A stretch of 64,000 nucleotides of DNA. Origin: Paulinella micropora (lineage: Eukaryota; Cercozoa; Imbricatea; Euglyphida). The notes below the pieces were generated by a model. That model had not been told where the DNA came from and searched no databases. It was given only the letters and a program-made list of their open reading frames with translations. The DNA is taken from assembly GCA_009731375.1 (NCBI GenBank), contig BJOX01000029.1:488347-552346 (forward strand), in the 5' to 3' direction. A program made the translations under genes and the position numbers. Shown piece by piece: positions 19,523-64,000 of this stretch (the first letter of the stretch is position 1; each line of letters begins with the position of its first letter).

Positions 19523-21182
19523 TCACCTCGCGCGTGACGGGGCATCAGCGGGGTTCATTCCAGATGGAGCGTGCACCAAGTAGATCGTGCTACCCGAAGC
19601 CAGGAGACACGATGCAATGCGGCGGAGCAAACGCAGGAGCGAACGAGAAGACGAGCGTCCCTTAGACGCAGCACCAAGCACAACTTGAGAGTCGGTATAG
19701 AGAATAAGCAAAGAGCCAGCAGCTGACTGGTGCGAAAGGAACCAGCGGACAGCTGTCAACACAGCTCGCATCTCTAATACATTGATGTGTTCACCCACCC
19801 ATTTCCACCGATAGGAAACTGCCACTTTCCAGTCATAAGTCAGAAGGTGACCGAGCATGTCAAGAGTCGAAGCTGGATACCTGAGCTAGGTGCGTAACAC
19901 ACACCCAGTCCGGACTCTGACGCGTCTGTCGCGATGACATGTTTGAAAAGCAACGGTGAAATTCTCGCGTAGAAAAGTGGAGCCAGCGCACGCGCGAGCA
20001 TAAGCTCTCTCACAACTGATTTCCAGATTTGGATTGTAGCAGTCGCTTGATTGAACCTCTTGCCGAAAACATACACTGAGCTGAAAATAGAGAGTGACGG
20101 ACGCTTCAGTAGCATTACCCAGGTCCAACAGCCAACAAGCCGCTGTATCATTCGGCCAGATGTCGCACCGTGAGAGCAGACTGAAGTAGTATTTTCCATC
20201 AGCTTGGTCAGCTTCAGAGGGTCAGGCTTGTAGATGTTATTTCGCAGACTGTGGCCCATGACTTGATTCGTAGGTAACGATGGAGATCTCTTTTCAGCGT
20301 TGCATCTGAAGCCTTTACGCTCTTCGACAGCTTGTTCGTAGCATTGCAGTGCAGTGTTGCCAAGCGTTGAGTCCAAGGTGAAGTGTTGCCAAGCGTTGAG
20401 ACCAGGCATCAATTGCTGTCCAAAGGATGGGCACGATCTTCTGATGAGCTCAACATGAAACTCTTGTCCCGGGAAGACTGACCACTTCCATCCTTGAGGC
20501 AAAGAACGCATGGCCGGCGACAACAAACTGTCTGGTCCGAAGCAGGTCACAAGTCTAGTAGGAAGTTCAGCTGCAGTCACTGTCGCAAACCAAAGTATTT
20601 GCTCAGCCAGTCAGGGACCCTCAGCACATCTTAGAACTTCGACAGATCTGAGCAAGCGACGTGAAGGGTAGCACCGAGAGGAACACGAAGAGCAGCCACC
20701 ACATCCGGTCCTGGTAGTCTTGGGTTAGGCGGCGTACGATGACAGCAGTTTGCAGGAACAGTTGCTAATATTGCACGCTGACCACCGTCTGGTCTGGAGA
20801 CAGTAAAGAAGCCGTTCTGAACGATGGCAGAAGAGAAATGACGGAGCTCCACCATCCCGATGTCAACCATGCGGGTCAGAAGCTTGATGTATTCCACTCT
20901 AGGCCCGCCGATAAAAGGTGACGGAGCTTCGTTCGAAGGCTGCTCACCAGACATGTCCAAGACATGCCCCTCTGTAATAGCGGAGGTGGAAGGATCTTCT
21001 AAAAGCTGATTGATATGAGCAGGAAGTCCAGTAAGTAAATCAACACATGCACTTCGTGTCGGTAAAGAGACGTCAGATGCTCTCATAGGCACCGCGCGTG
21101 ACTTATAGACTAGAAGGATAGCTGGATGGGAAAATAAATGAGTCGTTGTCAAAATCCATATCGAAATTCTGAGGAGGCACAC
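19523..21182 (-). pseudogene. DIRS reverse transcriptase and RNase H, disrupted
   Basis: The RT start is visible as GFFTVSRPDGGQRAILATVP and LHVACSDLSKF (20,640-20,830). RSLPQGWKWSVF follows near 20,500. RNase H begins at HVIATDASESGLGVCYAP near 19,920 and continues in the next frame as VGEHINVLEMRAVLTAVRWF, LILYTDSQVVLGA and SGMNPADAPSR near 19,530-19,800. At least two frame changes or stops separate these blocks. Confidence 0.8.
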
Positions 21183-22340
21183 GATCTGAAGCAGCGCTTA
21201 CTTCATCCACGAAGTTGCGACAAACATTCAAAACACACGCGAAAGTCTTTCTATGTCTGGCAATTTCTGATTCTAATGTCTTATTTGATGACGGAAACTT
21301 AAAACAAGATCGACCCTCCAAATACTGGAGGGCTGAGAATGCTGCCTTCGCAGCGTTGAGCGCGCTGTTAGACTCAGAACGCTTTGCACGTCGATGGGAC
21401 CTTATTCTTTTGTTCAGCCGCATCCGTGCTTGATGAGCAGTTACTCGTCCTTCGCAGCCTTGCCTGCTTTCTTCGCAGTGGCTTTGCTGCGTAGCGCAGT
21501 GACTCTGTTGATCTGTATCGCGCATTCCAGATCGAGCAGCGACGATCCCGGCTCCGGGCCCATAATTGAGTCCGCCACTTCCCAGTCGTCGGACCTGTCG
21601 GCCTCGCGCAATGCTGCAAGACGTTGCACCAGGAACTTCAGATGAGGGATGTCTCCAAGAGGTATTGCTTGCTCGACTGCTTGCGCCCAGCCCAGAGCGT
21701 GCTGGCGATTGTAACCATGACGCCAATCTTGTAGACGTACCCATTGCATGAGATTCCCGTAGACGCTCCTGATCTGTAGGGTGCTGCGAAGGATCGAGGC
21801 TGGCACATCGACCTCCCGATCCTTTCCCAAGCCGAAACCCTGCTTTCCGCGTAGCTCTTTTACAAGTTCAAGGACGCCTTCGTCATGATCATGATCAGAC
21901 ACTAAGTCGTCTCGTTCATCGATGTCAGGTTGGAGCTGGTTCGCATAGCCAGTAGTCACATTACCCAACCCTGCCGCACTAGACTCTAGAATGCTCTGAA
22001 GGGACGCTCCGAGGCCAGCTGCAGTGCCCGCTGAGGTTGGATATGCACTGAAATTATCTGTCACCTTAGGACGACCACGCACATCTTGACTAGCTTGAGC
22101 AAGTAGGCGCATTGCATCTGCTACCTGGGCGGAGGAGAAGAATCTCTCTCCAGCTCCCTGAACGGTACCAGTGTCATGATCAGGGACTGCTGGCTCTTTC
22201 TGCTCCTTCGGAGCACCCGCCATACCGGTACCAGGTGAAGATGTTTTGGGACCAGAAGCATGTTTGCCATCAACATCCTGATCAGCATCCTCTTGACCAG
22301 TGCGCTTGTTGTTGGTTTTCTTTCGTCTCGCAGACATCAA
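21103..22340 (-). pseudogene. DIRS gag-like ORF
   Basis: The frame from 22,340 (MMSARRKKTNNKRTGQ) runs 299 residues. A slip near 21,441 continues to about 21,103 with RMRLNKRIRSHRRAKRSESN and the end FIFPSSYPSSL, which overlaps the RT frame. It has a basic N-terminus, an acidic middle (SDHDHDEGVLELVKELRGKQ) and a helical C-terminal part. No sequence family is recognised. Position and lack of enzymatic motifs point to a gag-type nucleocapsid protein. Confidence 0.6.
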
Positions 22341-22350
22341 AGAAAAATCC

Positions 22351-22500
22351 TAAATGAACAAGACACTCCGTTGTCAAGTTCAATGTACCAGAATAAGGTA
22401 AGAAGCGAAGACAACAACAACATATATATATATTAAAACAAAGAGTGATACCTAAATGAACAAGACACTCCGTTGTCAAGTTCAATGAACCAGAATAATG
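22351..22500. repeat. Two 48-bp direct repeats upstream of the gag ORF
   Basis: CCTAAATGAACAAGACACTC begins both copies (22,351 and 22,452), and the copies remain nearly identical for about 48 bases (ending ACCAGAATAAGG or ACCAGAATAATGG). The spacing is about 101 bases. They may be part of the split direct repeat of the DIRS-like element. Confidence 0.6.
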
Positions 22501-22510
22501 GTAAAGTTAA

Positions 22511-23088
22511 GGCACATCCAGAAACCAAAATCAGAAACGACACAAACGACACAAACGACACAAAATTGTCTCAAGGAAAAAATGGCAAAAGCTAACAGCT
22601 TCTTAATGTGAATACCATCTCTGCTAGACGGGCCCTCGATGCTAGTGGCAGAGAGACAATCCTCTATGAGAAAGACACTTCAATCCTCTTATCACAAGGG
22701 ATGGAGAGGACTGAAAAGACTTTATCGTCAAAAAGAGGTCTGGGGTGCCGGGGGAAAAAACCGTGAGACACGGAACATTTCCTGCTTTCTGTCTTTCCAG
22801 GTACGTTTACTGTTTCTTGGTCTAGTTGATATTCTTCCTTCGATTTTTCTTTCATTTGCTTCCCTGTCTTTCGCTCTCCACTGTTTAGTATGTTTGCTTA
22901 ACTTTGTACTTTTGATTTTTCTCCTTTTGTACATATCTTCCTGATTCTTGGTTCTACGTTTCTTTGTACATAATCTATGATAGTCTCTACTCTTTTCCTT
23001 TTCCTTACCTTCTTTCCTTGTATAGCTTCCAGTTTCTCGTTTTAATTAGGTTCGTTCAACTCTGTATAATTTGCTTATTATTAAATTT

Positions 23089-23091
<3 letters not shown>
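22511..23091. other. No gene seen
   Basis: This stretch has mixed composition with pyrimidine-rich segments. No supported frame, RNA or repeat family was recognised. Confidence 0.4.
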
Positions 23092-24205
<1,114 letters not shown>

Positions 24206-24839
24206 GCTAAAAAATTCCCCGCCCGCCTATCTTCGTCCAGCTGTCGAGAGCTATTTGAAGTTAAAATGTCCTTTGCACGAAAAAAAAAAGTTATCTGCCG
24301 GCCACTGGTGGCGCCACCTAATGTCCTGCCAATGGTACACACATTTGTCGCGAGATTCAACCCCAAAAAATGGCACTGGCCGCTTATAAGAGCTGAAAAA
24401 TCTCGGCGCCTACGAGAAAGTATATCTGATTCTGCACTAGCGATACAGAGCCTCTTGATAGCTATCCACGCAATCCCGGAACCTCTCGTCCGTTTTGTAG
24501 CACCTGCCGCGCCGCGCCGCGTCCGCAGGTCCGAGGCCAGCCTCGCGCGCGTAGCCACCTCTGCGGGGACACGCGTACGCAGCCGGCCCTTCTCTGCAAG
24601 CGTGTGATGATCATGCAAAAAGTGAAACACGAAGTACAGCTCGCGCGGGGCCAGGACTTGGCGATTCAAGGGGGCGCTGTCGTGCACCTGCAGCTGCAGC
24701 ACCCCAGGCCCGATCAAAAGCCTTATTGTATTCACAAGCCGTTCTTGAAAGGAGCATTTGTTCTAGCAGCCGAAGCCTGGAACGACGCTTGTCAGGCAGA
24801 TCTCGGTGGCCGACGATCTCAAACAGAGATCGGAGCAGC

Positions 24840-27773
24840 CACACTGTCACGAAGCCTTTCCAGCCTATCTCGCACTCTCCGTTACCTGTTACTAGCTTAA
24901 TAGGGGGTACTGACTTGATGTCATGTAATATTTCGGGATTGCAGGCTATGTCCCTAGAAGACCCACTGTCCTGAACTATCGTGTTTTTCCTATCTCGCCC
25001 ACCTTCCCCATCTAACACTAATGCATAGTTCTGTCTGCTGTCTTTGTGTTTTGATGGTGTTGGTGGCTGAGTGGTGTGGGTGTCTTGGGTTTGTGTTGGT
25101 GGGGATAATGTCGTGCTAACTGCGTGTGCAATATACACTCCCTCTATCGCTCTTACCACGTCTGTCAAGAACTCGTCTAGCACTAACTTCCCCTCACTCA
25201 CTCTCTTCACCTCACCATTGCTTTCTCTGATGCATGTTGTGGTGAGTTGTTGAGCGAGCTGTGCTATGTCTTTGAACGTAATGATGGGTGGTGTGTTGGT
25301 GTGTGCTGAGCTTGTGGTGTTGGACCTGGTTGTGGTGTTGAGGTTGCAGCAGTGCCTCCCCGCCGTTTCCTCTTGGACTCCCAGGTCCCTGCAATAACAC
25401 TGGGCAGTCCGGCAGATGCCGGACTCCCACTCACATCTTGAGTCTCCTTCTTACTTCTGTATGTATTTCCGAACATTCCCTTTTCGCGTGAATTGAAGAT
25501 ATTCCGTGTCAATGTCAGAATCATCCATACATGCTGCCATGGCATCATGTCTTATTTCATCTGAACATCGGGAATCATTGTCAGGATCATACTCATCTAT
25601 CTCTTCTTCACATTCTTCCTCATCACCACCCTCACTCTGTCTTGGCTTGTCGCATGTGCGTGCTTGTGGTGTGGTGTGAGGTGTCGATGTGGTGGATGTG
25701 GGTGTTTGCGGTGCTGTTCCCTGGACCTGACTCCCCCTCACTTCCCTTCTCGCCTTATTCTTCTCCCTCTCTCTTACCCTCTGTGGAGATTGTTCAGTGA
25801 AAGTGGTAGTGAGATTGTGTGGTAATACTATCACTAACCCTCTCGCTTTCGCATCAGCTATTAACCTCTCTCGTCTGGATAATAAGGTGATTTGGGGGGT
25901 CGGAGGTTGGGGCTGACAGATAGATCAAGTAAAGGGTACTCTGGGTCCTGATTTTAGCGTGATATCCGAAGTATTCCCCGAAAACCATACGCGAAGCTTG
26001 CACGGCATTAGGCCCTTTCTTATCATGTTCAAGCGAAATCTGACAAGGGGTATTCCTTTTGTTTTTCCCATGACACTTCAGAGAACGGGGCCTCTCTCGG
26101 CTATAGCTAGCTAGACTGAGTGGAGGGGTTGAGGTGTCCGACGCTTGATGCTTTGGGGTGCTTTGGTATGTTTGTGGCCTGAGGTTTTAGTAGTTTTGTT
26201 TAGTGAGGGTAGAGGGGCAAAACCGGGGTTAGGACTCCTAACTCTCTTACGTTCTGCCTGTGGGGAACGAACACCTGGCTCAGTCTGGGGTCCCCAGACT
26301 CGACGTTCTCCCTTTGGGCCCCACTTTGTTGAATACCTGGCACAGACTGGGGTTCCCCAGCCTCGGCATTCCCTCTCCCTATGTTTCAGGCTCCTCTTCG
26401 TCGTCATTTTCTCCTGACTCACTTCCCCCGTAATAATGAGTAATGCGTCTTCGTCTGACTCTTCTTTTTCTTCTTCTTCCTCCTCTCTCAGTAGAGCTAT
26501 ATCCTTCTTAGGCTTGTTCTTCTTGTTGTGTGTCTTTCCCTTTCTCTTACCCTTCTCTTGCTTGAGTTTATCATCTCTCTCTTGGTTTTGTTTCTTGGCC
26601 TTAGTGTCCGGGCAATACTTCTTCGTATGACCTTTCTTGTTACACGCGAAACACGTAACTTTCAGCCACCATTCCTCCTTCTTCTTAAGCTTTCTGTACT
26701 TGCCCTTACCCCCATCCCTTCATCTTCCTGATCATCTAGCATGAGGTTTGTCTCCTTCTTCAGCTGCCTCGTGCTCTTGTTCGCTCTCTCTCTTCTCTTC
26801 TTCCTTCCACTTGTCCTTTCTCCACAATGCCCATGTGTCTCTCGCACTATCGACTAAGTTGTCAAATTTGGGTCTTAAGTTAGGTGGTAGGTTGTAGTGA
26901 AGTGCTTTGAAACTCTCTCCATATGCGGGGTGTCTTGCGAGCTTAGCAAGCAGGCTTCTTATGAGGTCATCCTCATCAAATGGGTGTGTTCTGTGACTCT
27001 CAACCTCTCCTTTCAGGGCGATGTAGTCATTTAACCATGCATCCACATTCTGTCCGGGTTTTGGGTGCATGTTCTCGAAAATTTGTGCTTTGATATTTTT
27101 GCTGACCCCGGAGATTGAACCGAACTTTGCCCTAACTGCCTCTATTAGTTCTATCGGTCCTTTCACTGTTTTAGTGCGCAGATATCGAACAACAACAGGG
27201 TGAGAAAAGGCAACAGACAGAATGAGTTGTAAAGTTCGCATGCGTTCATAGTGCTTCTTCTCCTTCTGTATGCCTCTTACTCTCAAGGTGTGAGCTCGTT
27301 TGGACTGTTTTCTTTTCTCTCGCTTCAGTCTCTTAGCTCTCTTATCTTTCCACTGCTTCTTCTGTTCTTCTGACATCCGTGCCCAATCTTTCGGTTTGTC
27401 TTCTGCGGTTGTCTTGCTGTCATCTTTATTCGTTTTGGGTCTCTGTTTACCGCTGTCCGACTGGCTTCCTTCATCGTCTGTCTCGGAGTTAGGGGTATCC
27501 TCTGACTCTGGCTCTTCTGGCAATTCCCTTTCCTACTTCAATTGCTTTTGCAGGATCGTAGGGATATTTAACCTTAGCTTTAGCTGGATCTCGGAACGCT
27601 AGCGCTACGCACTCCCCATGCCAGGCACTGATGCCCTTGGCATAGTTCTCTATCTTGTAACGGAAGTCGGAATAGTTCCGAGTGGTACCATCCAACTGCG
27701 GGATGTAGTACTCTTGCTTTAAACCCATAGTCTTCTCGGTTCCAAGGCTCATGACCTTTGAGAGACTCGCCAT
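24840..27773 (-). mobile_element. Ty1/Copia gag-protease remnant
   Basis: The gag starts at the ATG at 27,773 (MASLSKVMSLGTEKTMGLKQ). It continues after a slip near 27,500 with the UBN2-type gag region (ENMHPKPGQNVDAWLNDYIA, then LLAKLARHPAYGESFKAL). A further slip leads to the zinc knuckle CFACNKKGHTKKYC near 26,640, followed by acidic and Pro/Thr-rich linkers. The protease active site VQDSGSSRDIA is near 24,970, then PPIKLVTGNGECEIGWKG. Integrase and RT parts are missing. The copy is 3'-truncated and frameshifted. Confidence 0.8.
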
Positions 27774-28134
27774 CGGTAACCTTTACCGATCCCTTTCAGG
27801 ATCACTTCGGGCTACTCTATCAAGACTGTCTCGCAGTAAGGAAACGCACTTTAATAACTCGCATAAGTAAGAGAACTGAACTAACCGCGGGAGAATCTGC
27901 CACGTCACACAGAAGCTGCCACGTCACAAAACTGACTAACTTAGATGACCAAGTGACGTAGTTATAATTATCACTGGTAAATGATGTATTAAGTCCTTAC
28001 AGTTAACATTGGCATTATTGACTGTCCGTCCGATTGACAAATCAACTATCCACGGTAACGGTGATTAAAATTGAAATAGCTATGACCGGGCCAACGCTCG
28101 AACAAGACAAACCACACTTTGCCAATGCTCTATC
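27774..28134. other. Probable leader or LTR region of the Copia remnant
   Basis: This region precedes the minus-strand gag start and contains no frame. The phrase ATTGACTGTCCG at 28,017 resembles CACTGACTGTCCG at 28,747, so it may contain LTR-derived sequence. A primer binding site was not identified. Confidence 0.3.
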
Positions 28135-28547
28135 ATGTTGATGGAATATAACTCTGACCACAAAACTGACTCTGACAGCAGCAATATAGCGTGGGTAGAC
28201 AATAGTGGTGCAAGCGAAACACAGTCCTCAGATAGGTCTACGTCACACTTTGTCAGTCTTAAGAGTGCCCCACAGAAATTCCGCATAGCAAAAGGGAGCA
28301 TAAGAACCGAGTACAAAGTGATTCTGAGGTTTTAATGAATCTGTCGGGAGCTCATGGGGAAGAAGTCAATGTCCTTGATGCCCACACTACCTACAACCCG
28401 CACCTAAAATACGTGTTAGTGGCTACTTCAGCATGGGTTCGTAAGGGTTTTGCCGTCATACATCAAAATAAATCAAGTGATAGCCTACGCTGCTTAGACT
28501 ACTGTAGGACACAGCAAGTATACGGCAGATTATTAAGTTCAAGTTAG
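28135..28547 (+). pseudogene. Second, degenerate Copia protease fragment
   Basis: The plus-strand frame reads SSNIAWVDNSGASETQSSDR then HFVSLKSAPQKFRIAKGSI, and after an in-frame TAA it continues GEEVNVLD, LKYVLVATSAWVRKGFAVIH. This follows the Copia pattern D-SGAS, FxSL, VxxAxGS, LKYxLxSxSxLxxKGFxVxF. It is in the opposite orientation to the remnant at 24.8-27.8 kb and is a separate relic. Confidence 0.6.
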
Positions 28548-28567
28548 TCAAACATTTTTGTCTTTGC

Positions 28568-28742
28568 GTCACTGAGCTAATATAACGAGATATCATTCTC
28601 TTTTTGAGGACTGTGTTTGGTCACGGTTATATTACCGACTTACTCTTCCATTGAGCTATCGTTGGGGATAGTACATTTAGGACTGTGTTTGGTTATATTA
28701 CAGACTTACTCTTCCATTGAGCTATCGTTGGGGATAGTACAA
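28568..28742. repeat. Tandem copies of the dispersed repeat also found at 337-437
   Basis: The unit CTGTGTTTGGTTATATTAC ... GAGCTATCGTTGGGGATAG occurs twice in tandem here. A related unit occurs once at the left end of the window. Confidence 0.6.
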
Positions 28743-29273
28743 TATCACTGACTGTCCGCCGCGGCGGCCAGGCGCCATCAGTGAAACGGAGGCTTCAAAC
28801 TCGCACTGTCACCGTGCAGTTTCTTCAAGCCGCGGAGGCCGGTCCGACTTAAGGCACCAGTTTTTTGTTTCTGCAAGTCACAAGTTGGATGTTGCGGGCC
28901 GCCGCGAACAAATAATATATATTATATTTTGCAAAGTTCAAGACAGGAAAACATAATTTTTAATGAATAATCAAGTTTTCCTGAGTTTCTGTGCAAGTTT
29001 TTGCGGACGAATAAGAATAGCAGATGACTAACTGAAAAGTCAAATTTCTGGCAAGACTGAACTTCCGATAAACACTTGGCTGGTATCCCAGCAAAAGTCG
29101 GAAAACTTTTTTATTTTTCCCTCAGAAGTTGAACGTCGCCAACAATAAAATTATAATATGATTGATCGGTTCACTGAAGCAAGCACATGGAATGTTTTGA
29201 GACTAATGTCATAGCGTAAGCCACGCGCAACGTTGACAACGATAGCAATAGTACTAATCATTCAACATTATCA
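28743..29273. other. No gene seen
   Basis: A GC-rich segment (28,750-28,860) is followed by AT-rich sequence. It is downstream of the decarboxylase stop on the minus strand and could include its 3' flank, but no polyadenylation signal was assigned. Confidence 0.3.
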
Positions 29274-29691
29274 TTAATAATTAAGCAAGCACGCGGAAGG
29301 TTTTGAGTGAGTGGTAGCATAGGCCACACGCACGCCCTGCGCGCTAACTCGCTGGGCCGCGGCAAGTACTTTACCACTCTTAACGCCAACAAAAGTCTGA
29401 TTAATATTACTAACAACATGATTGCTCAAGCAAGCACACCGAATGTTGTAAGTGCGGGGTCGGTAGCAAAAAGCCACGCGCAATGTCGCCAACTATAGTA
29501 ATATTGCTATTACACATAACCTGAATACGTTGTACTAAGCAAGCACACCGAAGGTATTGAGTGAGGGTTTGGTGGCGTAAGCCACGCGCTGTATAATATC
29601 TAAAACAGTAAGCATCTTGCCCAAGCAAGCACACGAAAGGTTTTGAGTGAGGTGTCGATATTACTAATCATTCAACATTTATCATTAATAA
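29274..29691 (-). repeat. Degenerate copies of the terminal decarboxylase exon
   Basis: 29,283-29,373 is nearly a whole copy of exon 22 on the minus strand, with AQRVSAQGVRVAYAT readable and then diverging. Shorter copies of its end (words GCAAGCACACGGAAGG-like, then GTTTTGAGTGAGG on the plus strand) occur near 29,430, 29,540 and 29,630. They lie downstream of the functional stop codon. Confidence 0.7.
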
Positions 29692-62749
<33,058 letters not shown>

Positions 62750-62769
62750 CCGGTGCACCTTGTACACAT

Positions 62770-62844
62770 ATGATGATGATGATGATGATGATGATGATAA
62801 TGATGATGATGTACACATAAATTAATTTAGATATGATGATGATG

Positions 62845-62891
<47 letters not shown>

Positions 62892-63027
62892 CATCATCAT
62901 GATCATCATGATCATCATCATCATCATCATCACGAGGATGATGGTGGTGGTGATGATGATGGTGATGATGGTGACGATGGTGATGATGGTGATGTTGTTG
63001 TTGTTGTTGTCGTTGTTGTTGTTGTTT

Positions 63028-63059
<32 letters not shown>

Positions 63060-63403
63060 AATTTACTTAGAGTAATTGAACCAGTGGCATGATGGTGCAT
63101 GGATAACGGCCTTAAACCACTTAAAGACAAGTAGATGTCTAATTATCCCCGGTCGACACGGGACGCCAGAGCATGTCTCACTGTACTATAGGACTCTAGA
63201 GCCCAAAAAGAAAGAAAAAAGAAAGAGGAAAAGGAGCAGAAGAGCATGCACTACAGTAAAACAACATAAGAAGGAGAAGAGGAAAAGCGGTGAGGAGCGC
63301 AGACAAGCCTCGAGAGAGGAGCAAGTCCACTGAAAAGGGAGAGAAGGAAGAGAGAGGGAAGATGAAAGGGAGGAGAAACTCGCCACAGCCAATGGGAAAA
63401 CAG

Positions 63404-63437
<34 letters not shown>

Positions 63438-64000
63438 GCACGATGGTGCATGGATAACGGCCTTAAACCCACTCAAAGGCAAGTAGATGTTGTTGTCGTT
63501 GTTGTCGTTGTTGTTGTTGTTGTTGTTGTTGTTGTTATTGTTGTTGTTGTTGTTGTTGTTGTTGGTTGCTGTTTTGTTTGGTGTTTTGTTTCATAACACC
63601 AAAGAACGAGAGATTTTTCAGGTATTTTGAATTGAGAGCAAAGAAGGCAGGAGAGGAGAGAGGTGGCTCTGAAAAGCACAGCCTCCAATTATTAGGCAAC
63701 ACTGCAGTCTCAAACTGCCAGAAAAAGCAAGACAGGGAAGAAAGAAAGAAAGAAAACAGAGAAAGAACTCAGAACTCGAGGGCAACAGTCTGACGGCCAG
63801 GTGACCAATAAAGCATGCATATAAGTACTCATATATACAGGCAAATACAACTAGCAAAACCGACAACGCATGACATATACAAGCAAGGAACACACGCATG
63901 GTACAACCAAAAGAAAGAAAGAAAGAAATACAGAAGTACTTACAGAGACGCAGTGGCAGTCGGCAAATGATTCAACACACATGACAAAAACGATGCGGTG
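62770..64000. other. Microsatellite and duplicated segment upstream of the decarboxylase gene, no gene supported
   Basis: (GAT)n, a GATGAT/ATCATC self-complementary tract (62,833-62,932) and (GTT)n are followed by two copies of a segment with GGTGCATGGATAACGGCCTT (63,092 and 63,444). The rest is purine-rich mixed sequence. The promoter of the decarboxylase must lie here, but no element was identified. Confidence 0.5.

Larger units (their letters stand above)
18440..22510 (-). mobile_element. DIRS-like tyrosine-recombinase retrotransposon
   Basis: On the minus strand the order is gag-like ORF, reverse transcriptase with RNase H, then tyrosine recombinase, the arrangement of the DIRS/Ngaro order. 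No LTRs or integrase of the DDE type are present. The 5' side has two 48-bp direct repeats, and a hairpin lies at the 3' side. The boundaries given are approximate because the terminal repeats could not be matched end to end. The reverse transcriptase part carries frame breaks, so this copy is probably inactive. Confidence 0.8.

Overview
The window is nuclear DNA of a microbial eukaryote. It holds spliceosomal introns, DIRS, Copia and non-LTR retroelements, an endogenised polinton-like virus and very large amounts of microsatellite. Introns with AG|G acceptors, two GC-AG donors and this retroelement mix would fit an alga such as a dinoflagellate or chromerid, but that placement is a weak inference.

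Layout. 1-17.85 kb is an AT-rich polinton-like (Maverick-type) virus remnant. It carries a protein-primed family B DNA polymerase, a DUF3820/ExoX-C-like protein, a capsid-like protein, a penton-like minor capsid protein, a GIY-YIG nuclease, an adenovirus-type cysteine protease, an FtsK/HerA-like packaging ATPase, a tail-fibre-like protein with a peptidase S74 chaperone, several virion or membrane proteins and an rve integrase. Most of these genes carry frameshifts or stops, and the integrase is split head to head by an inversion. Palindromic hairpins of two related types sit at the gene ends. 17.95-18.24 kb looks like the 5' end of a spliced host gene. 18.4-22.5 kb is a minus-strand DIRS-like element. 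24.8-27.8 kb is a minus-strand Copia gag-protease remnant, and 28.1-28.5 kb is a second, plus-strand Copia protease relic.

29.7-62.75 kb looks at first like pure microsatellite. Read on the minus strand it contains one complete gene of 22 small exons (38-220 nt). These splice in a consistent phase into 1,629 nt, encoding 542 residues of a PLP-dependent Orn/Lys/Arg decarboxylase-type enzyme. Recognisable parts in order are PGHK, the phosphate-binding SGGTT loop, the RNAH ring-stacking His154, the VDQAWGAH block with Asp249, SVHK with the Schiff-base Lys280, and the C-terminal [21 protein letters not shown] and DPSLKT blocks. Nearly all of the other ~31 kb is intron made of tetranucleotide, pentanucleotide or trinucleotide repeats that start within a few bases of the splice sites. 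Around most exons the intron also carries degenerate tandem copies of the exon edge: acceptor edges upstream of the exon, donor edges downstream. Introns 4, 10 and 14 additionally hold non-LTR retroelement 3' fragments ending in (TATC)n.

62.77-64 kb is microsatellite plus one duplicated segment, with no gene that I can support. Most long ORFs in 30-62 kb are translations of simple repeats and are not annotated. The decarboxylase has no frame breaks while the virus has many, so the viral lesions are probably real decay and not poor base quality.
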